Assembly (NCBI GenBank): GCA_029961685.1
Contig: JARWKL010000010.1
Coordinates: 6,249,769-6,313,768 of the forward strand
Length of the DNA: 64,000 bases
Direction: 5' to 3'
Origin: Aristolochia californica
Lineage: Eukaryota; Streptophyta; Magnoliopsida; Piperales; Aristolochiaceae
Each line of letters begins with the position of its first letter. Position 1 is the first letter of the stretch. The notes under the pieces were generated by a model that worked only from the letters and a program-made list of their open reading frames with translations, searched no databases and was not told the origin of the DNA. Below, in pieces: positions 21,000 through 35,194 of this stretch. Made by a program: the position numbers and the translations under genes.

Positions 21000-23900
21000 A
21001 GTTTTTGTGCTACTTTTCTTGTCTCCTTTTCCTATTTTTTCTTTTAGGAAACTATGTGAATGAACTTCTTGTATTATCATTATTTATTATAGCTACTTCA
21101 ATGCATCACATTATACACAAATGGTTTAGAAAAATACAAGTAGGATTTGTTATCACCACCTCTTTGACTTAATAAAGAAACCCTTCTTGTCAGAGGACCT
21201 GCCATCAAAGAGAAATCTTATAAAGGGAATTAGTGAAAAATTTATAAATTTATGAAATTTGGAATTAGGCACAATTGCATTCTCCAAGCTTTTGAAGGTA
21301 AAAAAACACTAGTTTTGAAGTACTAACTTGGTAAATTAGCATCTCAAATAAGAAAATGTATATTTCCTTCAATTGACAAACTACTTGGCATAGTGGGAGA
21401 TTGGTCAACTTAGAAGAAGCAAATTTTAAGTTTACTAGTGAACAAGTCACTATGATTAAGAATTTTGAAGATTAAGATTGAAGAATGGAAGGAGACTAGA
21501 GTCCTTGGTTTTTATTTTCTAGAACTCACAAACTCAAGCATATGTAGAGAGTAATTGTTCAATCTTCTAAAAACTTAAAGTGATGGAGCTCAAGACATGT
21601 GAGGCACTCACTTTGGCCCTATTGATGCCTTTTCCATGAAAACATTTCTTGGTAGAAATACATTTCTAAGGATCATTTGTCCCCCCTATATCTACCTGGA
21701 AAATTGAATGATTTTCTAGGCATGGTAGACCGGAAATTCATTTAATTGCAAAATCTTCTTGCTGGAAATTCTTACCTAGAAAATTGAATGATTTTTGCAT
21801 GGTAGACCGGAAATTCATTTAATTGCAAAATCTTCCTGCTTTTCAAAATTCACTTTGGCCCTATTAGTCACTTTTGCACGAAAAAATACTTCCTAGTAGA
21901 AATACATTTCTAAGGATCATTAGTTCCCCTATATTTGCCTGGAAATTCTAGCCTGGAAAATTCAATGAATGCCTAGTTGCAACTCTTTGATTTGTCGCCT
22001 CTTCTCATTTCCTCTTATCACATATTCTTGCTACCTAAAAAGATCTTCTAAGAGAGATGGATGAGAGCAGAAATCCTTCCACATAAAATCTTACTTTTTC
22101 TCCATTTCGTTCATTTCTCTAGTAATCTTCTCAATGATCTCAACCCTATCAAGAGTAGAGACTTGATAGCTTCTGAATCACTTTCTCATCGTCAAGGTTC
22201 CAATTACCTTTGATGATCTCAGTTTTAGGATCTTCAACTACAAATTCAGGATTGGAAGTGAGTTCCAATATGAGATGTTGATGGAGGATTTGAACTTCTA
22301 AAACTCTTCTATTTCTTTCAGTGATTTTGAGTTGTAGATGGAGTATATGAACATCTAAGTAGTTCTTAATGTTTCTTCCATTGATCTTTAGTTCCTAGTT
22401 AGTTAGAAATTGAAAATTTTAGATTGGTGCAAGCAATTCGAAGGGCTAAAAGGAGTCTATTGGATCTTAATTATGGCTAGTTGAATTTGTTAAAATTGGG
22501 GTAAAAGGTAGAACCCGGATCAAATTGGCTGAATGAACTGATTTTAATTTGAATAGGCCCTTAGCTTGGTTAATAATGACTAATGGAGGAAGTGTGAGGC
22601 TGACCCCCTCCTTCCCCTTCTCTCTTTAGAAAAAGGGTAAGATCGCTAGATAAGTCAAAATTTATCGGATATGTATGGTAATATACGAGACTAATTATTA
22701 ATTTCTATTTATTTCCCTAAATATAGTTATTGTTGTCTCTTGGGGAAAGATTTGAGAAACTTTTGTAATTTGGAATTACACTAGTTTGGGGCCAAAAAGA
22801 CTTTGATAATCCTTTTGTTATTTGTTTGAGTAGCCAATTATAACATTTTTTTACCAAGAGTTCTTGGGTGGTGATTACCACTAGGGAACATTGAAAATAA
22901 AAAAAGTATCTTTATATGTTTCTTATTTGTTTCCTTTGTGTTACTTCATATTATCCCTATATTTATCATTAATTTTTATAATTCTTTTTATCGTTTCACA
23001 TTTTTATCAATTTTCTCACATTTCTCTCATTTCTCTCTTTCCAATTAACCATGTGAAGGACCATGCATTATCATTGCTCTTACAATTATGTGAGTGCATC
23101 ACATTATATCAAAACGGTATTCATTTTTTGAGTTATTAAAAACCCTTTAGGTTGCAACCTTTCTCCATTTGAACCTCTTTTTTCCTTCAAAATGTTGTTA
23201 GAGGTTAGATTTAACTATAATATGGAATAAAATAATGCTAGCATCCACTAGTTAAAAATCCCATAATTGTTGCAATGTTTAAGGTTGTGGCTTACTAGTC
23301 AGCCATTGTTTGACCTTTTCTAGGTTGGTAGTTATAACATGCCTCAACCATTCCTTGAGCATTGGCTTAAAACAGATGAGCCCCATGAATTGGCCAATCA
23401 CGACTCGACTCGTTAAATTTGATGTGGCATCTATGTGGACGATGGAAGTGGAAATCTTTCATTCCCATTCCTTGATTTTAGAGTTTTGGTCTCCAATGGT
23501 TCTTCCTGCCAATGGCTCGTTTTAAAATCCCTATTCTACTACAACCTTTGGTATATCACTCTAGTGTGTATTGTGTATTGTGTTGCTCCTCTTCCAACCC
23601 TTTGAATTCAAGAATCAAGACTTTGTAATGAATTTTGGTAGCTTTTTGCTCTATAAGCTCCAAAAAAGAATTAAATATTCGACTTGCCCAGGTCCAAATG
23701 AGTCAGTCTTTAATGGATTTACTTGGCCAAGCTTGAATACAAAAAAAAAAAAGTGAAAAAGAAACTGTGATAGCTAAGTCAAACATGGCCATCAAGACAA
23801 GTATAGACTAAAGAGTATTAAAAGATAAAGAAGTTTTATATATAAAATATATAAAATAATGATGTAGAGTTTTTGTTACCAAAATGTATTATAAGAGTAC

Positions 23901-24400
23901 TTAACTGATATTATGAATTTTAAAAAGTACAATCCCACATTTTACAAATTGATAAATATAGACAAGGGTCAAAATATGTTGGATAGCCAAATGGGTACTC
24001 GTTAAGACCTTAAAATATGAAGTCGTTTAATGAGCCTCCCTCTTGAGTGAATAACTGATCATGACTAAAAGACTATGACAATGATAAAACCGTTAGCATG
24101 AAAAGTCTCCTTAAGTTAATTTTGATTATAAACAACTATAAAACATTAATTTTGATATATTCAAATGAACATATGGACAACAAAAGCAGTAGCAAATATT
24201 GTGTAGAAGATGCTATCTTGATAGAAAGATATTATTGGGATAAAAAATTCAAAAATAATTCAGCTACTCAATTTGGCCAACACATATCACAATAACTTGT
24301 GAGTGATTTATCGTTGACTTTAGTAGCTCAAACTATAGATTTACAATAATTTTCATGATTTTTAAGATTGATTTGTCTGACTTTTTCAAAATGATGAAGT
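21000..24400. other. Intergenic sequence without supported genes
   Basis: No ORF here has a recognisable domain. A local duplication is visible: CACTTTGGCCCTATT plus the following 80 bases at about 21610 and again at about 21849, with CCGGAAATTCATTTAATTGC at 21731 and 21808. The CATTTCTAAGGATCATT phrase resembles one near 36590-36660, so this may be an old dispersed repeat. Confidence 0.45.
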
Positions 24401-24429
24401 TTCATTTTTAGGTTAAATGACACTCAAAC

Positions 24430-27200
24430 ATTCAATTTTTTATTGTTTTAATTGAGGCAATTTAATTTATTTAATGCCTTGCAGGGTTTGAGAAAGCTAG
24501 TATAGTCAATTTTAGAACTCCCCAATCATAACGTTGCTTCAAGAATTTTAAAAGTGTCCTAGAATAGAGATACTTTGAAAAAGTTAAGTTCCTAAGCTTG
24601 CAAACAAAATGATAGTCTATGCCCATATGTTTATTACGAGAGTAAAAAATAGGGTTGTGAGCCAAGTAAGTAGCACTTAAATTGTCACATAGAAAAGATG
24701 GAGGTCGAGTTGAGTATATGTGCAAATCTTTTAGAAGATACTAAAGTCAAGTGATTTTAGCACATGTGGAAGCCATGGCTCTGTATTTGGCTTCAGTAGT
24801 GGAGCAAGATACTTTGGGTCCTAAGTAAACTGCATAAACAGTGGTAGATCACCTTGTTAGTGGGTAACCACCCCAATCTGCATCAGAAAAGGGCAAGGAT
24901 ATCTAGTGATAAGGGTTTTGAAATGACTAAGCAACAGTCTATGGTACCTTTAAGATATCGAAGAAATCTTATAACTAGTGAAAGTGAAAAGTAGTGGGGG
25001 AGTGCATATATTGGTCTACAAGATTGATGGAGTAAGATATATCAAGTCATGTTAATGTTAAGTATTGAAGGGCTCCTATAAGACTTCTATAAAGAGTAGG
25101 GTTAGAATAAGGGGAACTTTGAAAATCAAGTTTTGTGTTGATGGCAAGAGTTGTCATAGGTGTATAGGATTCATTCCCTACTTGAGTTAATATATTTCTT
25201 AGGTATTGATTTTGATAAAGAAAAAAATTGGTAGGAATTATATGTACTTGAATGCCTAAGAAAATATCTAGAGGGCCTAAACTTTTTTCAAAGAAAGTAT
25301 CACGTAATGTTGTTTCAAAAGTTTGAAGAAGTGAGGGCTTATTCCCAATGAGAATAATGACATCCACATAGAGAAGCAGGTATATATGGTTAGATGAAGA
25401 ATGATAACAAAATAGTGAAGAATCGGCTTTACTGATTTGAAAACCAAAGTGAAGTAGGAAGTTGCTAAATTTAGCATACTAGGTACGAGGGGCTTGTTTG
25501 AGGCCAGAGAGTTTTTTTTTTGGCCTACGTACATGGTTTGGAATGGTGGAACTTTCAAAACCTAGTGGTTATCTCATAACTTCCTAATTGAGAGAGCCAT
25601 GAAGAAATACATTATTAACATCGAATTGAAGCAAAATCTAGTTATAGTAAAGGGTTAGGGTGAATACTAAAATTGTTTGAGAAAACAAAGATTGAATGTT
25701 TGATCATAGTCAATCCATGAAGTTGACGATGTCCTTGAGCAACAAGACGAGTTTTGTATTTTTGGACGGATCCATCAATATTGAACTTGGTTCTAAAACC
25801 TCATTGAAACCCTATGATATGCATATTAGAATTCTTAGGGACAAGTTCCGAAGTATTGTTTCGTTGAAGAGCATTGTACTCATCTTGCATAGCATCATGC
25901 CATTGAGGAAGTGTAAAAGTTACCTCATAGGACATAGGCTCAGATATATGTATGACCATATGAGATTGAAGTGTTAAGGAGCTACCTTACTCTTTGCTCT
26001 AGTCATCATGGGATGGGTATTAATGCGAGAAGGATGAGTAGGTGGAAAAATTCCAATTTGACCATTATCTAAGGAAGATTGTGAGGAAGTAGAGGACAAA
26101 GTTGGAGGTGTTGTGGTAGAGTCAGAGGATAAGTTGGAGGTGTTATGGTAAAGTCAAAGGATACGTTGGAGGATATTGAACATAAATATCATCAGAGGAG
26201 AGGAGGTAATGTGGTCAGTGGTTTTTGTAATTTGTCAAAAAATTTGTATACTAAGAGTAACTGGAGGCACAATTTTAATTTTTTCTGATGATGATTAAGG
26301 GAAACATGACTCATAAAAAACAACATGCCTACTGATAAAGACTTTGTTTATAGATGGACAAAAACATTGATAACCTTTATAACAATCAAGAAATCCAAGA
26401 AAAACACGTGGTTCAAAGTTGGTTTATTATAAAGTCGTAAACAAGGAAAACATAAATATCCAAAAACATAAATATGATTTTTAAGTAGGAGAGGCATTAA
26501 GCAGTAAAGAGTATGGAGCTTTACCTTGTAAGGGAGAAGTAGGAAGTTGATTAATCAAAATATATTGCAGAAAAGCTTCAACCCAAAAACTCGTTGGAAC
26601 ATACTTTCATATAACGACGCTAATCGAGTTTCAACTGTCTATGTTTTCTTTCAATTATTCCATTTTTTCTCTAGAATATAAGGACAAGATAAGTGATGAA
26701 AATTTCATATTGAATCAAATAATCTTAAAAAGAGAGTTTATGTACTAACCTCCTCCATTTGAATGAAATACCTTGATCTTACAAGAAAATTGATTTTCCA
26801 TCATATTTCAAAATTTAACAAAAGTTCCAAAAGCTTCATTCTTAGCCTTTAGAGGATACATCCACACAAATCTAATGTAATCATCAATAAAATAATATAA
26901 TATTTGAATCCAAATTTAGAAATTAATGGTGAAGGTCCCCTCAAATCAGAATGAACTACTTGAAGTGGCTTAGTAGCTTTATGTTTAATACGATCAAAAG
27001 GCAATTGAGTTTATTTTGCCATTCGACAACTAACACAAGTGTTTTAAAAGGAACTTAAATTTGTGAGTAGGTTTTGTTTAACTAAGGATGAAATCAAACT
27101 TGAAGATGAATGACCTAGTGGCCTTGAAGATTTCGACTCTCTTTATGTTACTTGTAACTCAATACACGTTTTTTACAATGCCAATCTCCCCAAAAGATTG
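24430..27200 (-). pseudogene. Copia retrotransposon pol remnant 2
   Basis: Reading leftwards: integrase zinc region (SCRMAK), integrase core (VVHSDLRGPSPLISKFGFKY, then FIDDYIRFVWMYPLKAKNEA) near 27040-26830, reverse transcriptase (TYCFSMWMS is a frame-broken YVD region; SLGPLDIFLGIQ and YRSLIGALQYLT at 25340-25050), and RNase H (FLCDNLSATYLAHNPIF, KHMGIDYHFV at 24690-24590). Domain order is that of copia. There are many stops and frameshifts. LTRs were not found at either end. Confidence 0.85.
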
Positions 27201-27635
27201 CTGCTAGATTCTAACTCTAGCTAGGCATTTCAATCTAAATTATATAGGTTCTAGATGAACATTTCACAAAATCAAATAAAAGAAAGGTAAAAAAACACTC
27301 TTACTTAAAGAGACGGTTCTCCTTGAGAGATTCAAGTTTCTTTTTCCTTTGTAGCACGATGTGAAATGACGAATAAGCTTTGACTATGCAAATGTAAGGA
27401 TCGATGAAAGAGAAGTGAGTTTTTTCAAGGCGTGGGACTCTCTTTTTCACTCTAAAACACTTTCAAATGAATTTTGTAAGATAGAGAATAATGGCTAGAG
27501 TATTTTTCAACAAATGCTCATTAACTTCTCTATACACGGTAGCTTCCCCAACTCAAACTAGCCATTATTTGCCCGTTTACAAAAACCAGTACTTTGATGG
27601 ATCGATCAATCGATCATAACGACTACTTTTTTGTT

Positions 27636-30528
27636 TGTTGGAAGATGGGCCTATGCCCACACGTCCAAGTGTGTGGAAGATAAACTCAAACCCACAAGAC
27701 TAAGGAAGACCCACACATCTAAGAGGTAAAAGATGGGCTCAAGTCTACAGACCAAGGAGAAGGCCCACAAGCCCAGACAATGGTGGCATGATGGTAAATA
27801 AAGAGTCATCTCATAAAGATGACATTGATATAATTAGTTTAAGTTTTAAAGATATTATTATAATTTTGTAATCTTATTCATATATAAATTGAGTTTCACA
27901 GGGATGGTCAGGACACAAATCCGTAACTTCTTTCTTCCTCCTGTTTTCTCATAGGTCTTAAAAAATCAACATATTAGAGTATTGATTTTCATGCAAATCT
28001 ATGGTTTTCAGGATGCAAAAATACCTATTATTTTTTCATTTGCTCGTATTGTTGCTTAGTTTTTCATCAAATTGTTGTTATTTTTTTCTCTTATGCTCGT
28101 ACACCTTCTCCCGCAGATTACTCGGCGGCAGCCGGCTAGCGTCATTCCCCTACAGCCAGACCGGGTGGTCCAAGGAAGAACTCAGCCCCCTGCCCAAGGA
28201 ACAACTCATATTGTTCCTGAATAGCCTAGTCGTGCCCTGTGATATTCCTCAACCTCTACTCCAAGTGCTACAAAGATTTCCACCTAAAAGAAGAACAAGC
28301 CTCCTCTACGAAGTTTGCCGTTGAAAACTCCCTCATTGGAGTGTTTCCTTCCCTGACGTCTCCGTCTGCTGACGGCGTACGCAACCCGGTGTTTCTGATC
28401 TACTCTCCCCATTGATTTCTGCAGCGGAATTACCCATTCGGAGGAATAGAGCAGTCAATATATGGAATAGCCCTTCTCTCTCCAAGGATGGAGAAATTCG
28501 TTTATCAAGAGGGCACTGCGGAGATGTTTGGGGGCGGAATGACAGCGCATCGCTCTTCTCTGGTGGAGGATTTATCGGCACGCAACTCAGACTACTGATT
28601 CATTCTAGCTTTCCTCTGGCCAAAAATCGGGAGAACCAGGCCTTGTTGACGCTAAGCAAATCAGCGAAGCCCATCAAACGAGCGATCTCTGGTGGTGATA
28701 GATATTCTAACGAGTTGGAAGCAAACAACAATCAATATCTTGTACGGGTCGGGTCGTCTTCACTGAATCTATCTCCGTTGCAGAGTCGGAGCCGTTGTTG
28801 TTGCCAAAGAAGACGACTCCGCTATTTAATCTAGGTAATCTTTGGGACGTCGTAACCTTCGTTGCTTGACTCCGTTTGCTGGCTATCTTCGGAAATAATA
28901 CGGTATTAATTATGGGAAGTTCCAATTCCAATATGGAATGACATCAAGTTTATTTTTGGAATGTTACTCGATCCTAATCTCTGAGTTCAGCTGTTGTTTC
29001 CTTTTCGGAAAGTCTCTGGCTATCTCTTCGCTAGCCTTTCTCTGGAATTTTATCTTCAGTTGTTGATTAATCTCAAAATGCTGATTTCTTGTCTTCATCG
29101 CTGCTGTGTTTCCGTTTCTGGACGACGAATCAGCCTCCCGCTCTGTTCGGAAGCGAACGTCGTGGGGAAGACGAAGTTGAGATTATTTAATCCGCCAAGT
29201 TAGGTAGGTTGATTTAATCCAGCGTCTATCTGCCGAGATCGGATTCCGTCTGAGTCAACGCATTGAACCAGGCTGCCCGTCTCGCTGCGGTCCAGCCACA
29301 CCAGACTCTGTCGAGTCAACTCGGTCCCGCCAACCTGACTTGGCTCTCTTGTTTATTCCTCCGGGTCCGGGTCCGGGTCCGAGTTCTACACCAATTTTTC
29401 CTGTGACTCGGCTAGATTGGTCTAATACATGACTTAGCTAGACTCGGTCGCTTGCCTCAATTTGACTCGGTCCCTTGTCTCTGGTTGGATTATTATCTTG
29501 GATTTTTTGGCTGCTTATTACGTGTATTCTTATTCAAAGTTGGACTCTCTAAGGATTATTTCATATGTCCTTTTTAAAGACTTTCATTATTTGGTACATA
29601 TTATTTGGGCCCAGGCTCATTTCAAATGTTGCTATTATGTCTCTCTAATTGAGACAATATTATTGAAGGACTTTTCAATTGTTGACTAATGTCAGTAATC
29701 ATTATTCTAATGAAGAAGAAAGTACATGGTGACCCTAAAATAATATCTTCTAGTGATTACCTTTTACCCCTTTATTTGGCAGTTTTACACCTACCATTCG
29801 AGAGTCCGTGCCTTGAGTTGGACATCGTGATGGAGGACACACTACCTACAAAGGATAGGAGTACCTAACATCTAGCATGAGTCAAGTCTATCATTCACCC
29901 AAGAGGTATTTTTTAGCTACCCTGAAAAGTGGGGAGACTATGTGCCCCATTGTAGGGCTATTTTTTCATCTGTGAAATTGAGCGAAAAAATATTTTTGAC
30001 TATGACCATTTGACTGGAGTATGAAGTTTTGTCCTACTGCTAGGAATGATTTTACTTTCTTATATTATGCCAGTTGGGTATCTTGGTAAAGAACAAAGAC
30101 ACCACCAGTTTGAGAGGGAGAGTCGGAAGATAAGATGGATTGTCATTTTATATGGGAAGATCCTATACACTATTTGCAGCAAATTAGGCGTTTATAATGG
30201 GCTCAAATCCACAAAACCAAGGAAGGTTCATACATCTAAGAGAGGTAGAAGACGAGCTTGAGCCCATAGACAAAAGAGAAGGCCCATAGGCCCACATAGT
30301 GGTCGCATGATGGTAAATAAAGAGTCATTTCATAAAGATGACATTGATGTAATTAGTTTAAGTTTTAGTGGTATTATCGTAATATTGTAATTTTATTCAT
30401 TTATAAATTGAGCTTTAGGGGAAGTGTTAGAACACAAGTCCATAACCTCTTTTTTCCTCCTATTTTCTCCCAATATGATGTCTCTTTTTTTACATGAGCT
30501 AAATCCATAGAATCATGAAAAATCAACA
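27636..30528 (+). mobile_element. Family B non-autonomous LTR element, copy 1 (degenerate)
   Basis: The 5' LTR is 27636-27971 (starts TGTTGGAAGAT, ends AATCAACA). The 3' LTR is about 30121-30528 (start degraded to TCGGAAGATAAG, ends AATCAACA). The LTRs share long stretches such as CATGATGGTAAATAAAGAGTC. Flanks TTGTT and TTGTC are a near-perfect 5-bp target duplication. The 2.1-kb interior has no gag or pol motif. It contains a GACTCGG-rich stretch (29220-29480) and a tail (TGAGACAATATTATTGAAG) shared with the copies at 43, 52 and 57 kb. ORFs in it do not match anything I know. Confidence 0.75.
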
Positions 30529-30539
30529 TTGTCTAACAA

Positions 30540-30960
30540 TGACTTATTGATTGATAGACTAATTGATCAGTGTGTTACCATTGGTCTGGAAACGTTAAGT
30601 TGATCGATCATTGACAAGGGGATGATCGATCAAACAGAATTCCCTCTAGTTATGCAATACAAGTATGATCAATCATGTTTTATATCCCTTATTGGAAATG
30701 TTTTATCTGATCGATCAATCAAGTGGGATGATGGATCATTCCATGTGAAATTTGTTTGCATTGGTAGAAATGATCTATCAATCCAAATGAGACGATCAAT
30801 CATGCTTTATAACATAAAATGACCATATTCTGGATGATCGACTAATTGACTATAATTGATCGATCATCCTTTATATTACTTACCTATACAGTTCTAGATG
30901 ACCAATCATTACTAGTGGTTGATCGATCATTCCGATGCCAATTCAACAATTTAGACCTTT
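30540..30960. repeat. GATCGATCA-rich degenerate repeat
   Basis: Variants of TGATCGATCA occur roughly every 20-50 bases (for example at 30600, 30625, 30715, 30855 and 30920). The same motif family lies just left of the family B insertion at 27595-27625, so the element split one repeat tract. Confidence 0.7.
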
Positions 30961-31754
30961 AAAGCATGAGAATATTTTTTTTCTAAGTGTTCTAGCATGT
31001 TTTAAATTATGTTTATGATATTGCTAAACATGTCTAAATGCAAATTATGACTATTGGAAGACACCTTAAGTGGCATTAAGGTAATAACCTTACCCACAAC
31101 AAGGAGGTGGCATAAAGAGTAATTAAGTGTTCTTCTCCTAAGGATAGCACAATGGTGTAATTATGTAGGACGACATATGTCTACTTATGTCTTATCATTT
31201 TCATAGCTTGTAACCCTAAAAGGCATTGTAATCATTATAACTTTCCTTCATAAACTATAAATAATGGCTCAAGGAAAGAGGTAGAACATAAAGTTTCCCC
31301 TTTTCTCTCAAATTCGTCCTTGGCAAAGTCATATCACCACTATAAGGCTGAAAAATAAACACGACCACCATGTTGGGATTTATTTATGCTGAAAGAAGAC
31401 CCTATTAGCCGGTTTTTCTTAAAGGATGATATGATATAAAAACACATCTTCTTGATGTTGTTAACCCTATTAATGAAGCATTTTTGTCATTAACAAAATC
31501 TAATACATTCACCAAGGGAGATAAGAGAAGTATAATTTTACCAACGTTTTTGGAAATTCATCATCAAAGACCATTTGCTCGGCCTCTTAAACTTTGGTAG
31601 TTAGACTCTCAATCATTCAACATGAATAGAATATTTAAATTATGCTTCCATAATGAAAGATATCTTTTGATGATGAATACAAGAGTGCCACTAGAGAGTG
31701 GCTGCAAACTAAATCCATGAGCTTAAATGAACTGTCAAATCCATGTCTATGATG

Positions 31755-34700
31755 TTAGGAGAAGATTTCTCTGGCTGCTTTTCTGAATATATCCTGCACC
31801 TGAAAGAAAAAGAACAAAACAAGGAAAACAAAAATTCTAAGCACTTACAGCAATTTGCATAAACCCCATTGCAGACATATCTAAGCACTCACCTGCTTGG
31901 AAGAAAGCCCAATCTTCTCCAAATCAGATAACTGCAAGACCCAAATAAGTCTTAGTCAAGGTCGATCGCTAAGTTCATCCAATAGCATTTCTCTTACTAG
32001 TGAGAAATATGTTCTTACTGATTTTATTGGGTAAGGAGAACTCTCTCTCAGTTCTATAATATAATCTGCTCTTTTCTGCCCAATCCCCTGTTCGTTCACA
32101 AAAGAAACAATAAAGCATAGAGCACACATAAGAATGTCACAGTTTTCTGCCAATATAATTTCTTCCATGAGAGTAGCATATTACCTTTAGGCGTAACAAA
32201 TCCTCTCTGCATCAGACATGACAGACATAATTATCAGTAAATTTGCACAAATGGAGTAAAAATAAATAAATAAATTTCCTGTTGGTAGTATTCACTAACG
32301 CAACTTACTTGCTGGCAGTGTTCAAGAATGAAAGATACTCTTGAAGAAGAGAACTCTGTAAACGGCCAAAAGAACATGAAATGAATAATTGTCAATATAC
32401 GAGAAGTATTAACTGAAGGTGCTTTTGTTAAAAAGCTAGTGGACAAACCTTCAGGTCAGATGCGCATGATTTGAATCTATCGAGAGGGGTAGTAGTCGCA
32501 GTCACCAGAGAATCCTTATCACCAGTAAGAATTAATGGTGTTTTTGGAGTTCTCTGCTTGAACATTACTACACAGAACTGGTCATCTGATAGACATTCTC
32601 CTGGTGGTGTGTTTATGTTGGAATCAATGGGTGAAAACACTTTTCTTATAGAATTTTTTAGTGCCTTAATCCTTTCGCTAATTGATGGCAAACCCACAAT
32701 TTCCTGTGTTGGTGTCTGGTTCTCCTTGTCCCAAACCATCTCTGCACAATAATTAGACAGATTAACAACCCAAAGTTTCCTACTGGATCTAAAGCTCTAT
32801 GATTTATCGCAGTACCAGGTAGAAATGCTGCTGACGCTGACATGTTTACTTTTTCATCTGTCTCTTGATCAACCTGCAGAATCACAAAAATCTTCAAGGC
32901 TGGCGTAGGTGTTATCTTTCGCTGAAGAAATTTGAAAACTGCAGCCAAGACTTACATTGGGTTGGCTTAATTTCAAGGCCTTTCCTTGATTTTCACAACT
33001 TTCACTCGTGGAGATGCATGAAACACTATCATTTGTCAAAGCTGGGAGATCTTTAGAATCTTCATCTTCCGGAGGAAGTGATTCCTGTCGAGGAAAATTA
33101 CAGCTGGCTCAGAATGAAAATTCGCTGTAAGAATATTTGAGCTTGATAGTCTTCTTGCCCTCAAGTACCTTATATGAATGAGAAATAGTTCCTGTAGTCA
33201 CAACATTTAACGAGTAGCTTTCCTGTAAAGAGATCAAATAGAGGCAAAATCATGTTAAATAGAGTGGTGATTATGTATGCTATTAAGACAGATTTTCATG
33301 CTGGACTGACCTCTTCTGCTGAGGTAATTAAACGACTAGAAGTCAATTGTTTCCTGTAGAAGTGGAGGAAGTCTCAGAAATACTGTTTCGGAAGAGAATA
33401 CAAAAGTTTTCCCAAGGAGACTGACCTCTCTCTGGTACAAGAGACCACATGCTTTGGGATTTTCTCTTTGACAGAAGAATTGTTCAAAATTGGCTTCTGT
33501 AGAGAGCTCTGAGGGGTATTTGCTCTGCCCAGATATGGAGAACACGATAACCCATTTTTCCGAATACTCTTTGTTTTCCCTTTAGATTCAAGCCATGCTC
33601 GTAGCTTCGCTTCCATGTCAACTTTCTCTTTTGGAGTCTCTTGTTTCTGGGCAGAGGAGACAAAATTAACAATCTGGCGAGACCGAGCAGCTAAGCTGAC
33701 GGTGTGGACTGCTTCTTGGTATGATACAGGGTTCTACAAAGAAAATTTCGGAGAACATTAGTATCAAGAAATTACTTACAAAATGCGTTCTTTAACAATC
33801 AAGTTTATCCATCTCAAGATCTTACTAAACAAGCTATCATAAGTGAACGACTAGTTCCACCAAGAGAGTCCTGCAGTATCCGGGTTAATTTGCTGTCACG
33901 ATATGGCACATAGGATTTGTTATTGTTGAGGGCATAAATCACATTAGACAAGGCAAACAAGGATTGGTTAATGGTGGCGCTTTCTTGCAGACGAACTCCT
34001 TCATTGCAAGTTCTTCTGTTGTCTTCATTACCTGACAGAGTTAAAAGGAGCAAGACGAGAATGAAAATTTCCACCTTCTGTATTAACTCTATATTTGAGT
34101 AGGTACGAAAAGATCAATAGCTAGGAGGGAAAGAAAACCTGCCAAATCTATGAGATTGAGCTTCCCTGTAATAATGCTCTCAGAGCCTTCTTCATGGCTG
34201 GAAACAGCTATCATAAGAACCCCATGGCTTCTGCTCGAGACATCATTGAGACCAGTATATGCCACCTTTCGCCTTTGTATACCAGAAGAGAATATCTCAT
34301 AAAACTCGGACATTGACCGTACGGGAACCTGGATTTCACTCCGAATTCTAAAGGCTCTTCTCCTTTCGTAAAAAAAAGACAGAAACAAAAATCTAGACAT
34401 TTCTTTACCTGAGAAAGGCCTTTTAGCTGGATGTATCCTTCCTTAGCATCAAACACGGAGATTTCCTTGCCTTTGGGTTCTAAGAGGTCATAGCACCGGT
34501 CCATGTAAATTTCGAAGTATGAGACCTCTGCCGAGCTTCCCATACTTTCGCACAGGGACAAAACGGTATTCATTGCGAGTGGCATTAACCCAGGCTGCTC
34601 ATTTGTGCCCTGAATCATAGCATCAAAGTTTCCATTTTGTCTGAGACCTAATTCCTTCACACACACAAAACAAAAAAACAAAAAAGCAGTGCCAGACAAA

Positions 34701-35194
34701 AGTTTCAGCACTACCTGCATAGTGAAAGTTTTCCCACTTCCGGTAGCCCCATAAGCAAACACTGTAGCATTACAACCCTGAAAAACCCCTGGAATGACCG
34801 GGAAAACTTCTGCTTGAAAAATCTGATTGAGATTACTCTCTTGCCCGTAGAAGGAATCCAATTTGTAACACTCACTGCGACTGCAACCACAGCATTAGCC
34901 GTCAGAAAAATTTGAGACCACTTCAGCGAATGACCTGGTCAGAATCTAAACCCTTTTTTACCTGGTCTCTTGATCTTTGATATGAACAGCAACTTCATCA
35001 TGGGGTCCACCTTCCGTAGCAACAAGACTGGTACATGGGGCTGGTAGCTCTTCCTTGCCTGCTCTCTCGGACGCAAGAAAGGGACGAATTCTTACCACTA
35101 CCCGGACTTTAGTTGCTTGATCCGAACGCATGTGTTTGGAGGAAGCTGCGCAGTTAGCGGATTTTGGAGTTCTGAGTCCAACGGAGGTCGACAT
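31755..35194 (-). CDS. Kinesin-10 family motor protein (KIN-10B/C type)
   Basis: Sixteen exons join in frame to 700 residues: 35194-34962, 34880-34715, 34609-34409, 34328-34139, 34031-33826, 33733-33426, 33353-33311, 33222-33169, 33084-32956, 32873-32816, 32741-32449, 32355-32309, 32206-32185, 32087-32019, 31931-31893, 31799-31755. The N-terminal motor has the P-loop GATGSGKT (122-129), switch I SSRSH (231-235), switch II DLAG (261-264) and [19 protein letters not shown]. The C-terminal [13 protein letters not shown], about residues 651-663, forms a helix-hairpin-helix as in Kid/KIF22. Such kinesins are plus-end motors of spindle and chromosome arms. Start chosen at [12 protein letters not shown]; an upstream in-frame Met exists (35371) but that part looks like leader. 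All splice sites are GT-AG. Exon 2 has two acceptors 6 bases apart. Confidence 0.93.

Noticed and set aside
28001..28834. ORFs of 107 and 140 codons inside family B copy 1
   Set aside because: They lie in the non-coding interior of an LTR element, are not conserved as frames in the sister copies, and match no family I know.
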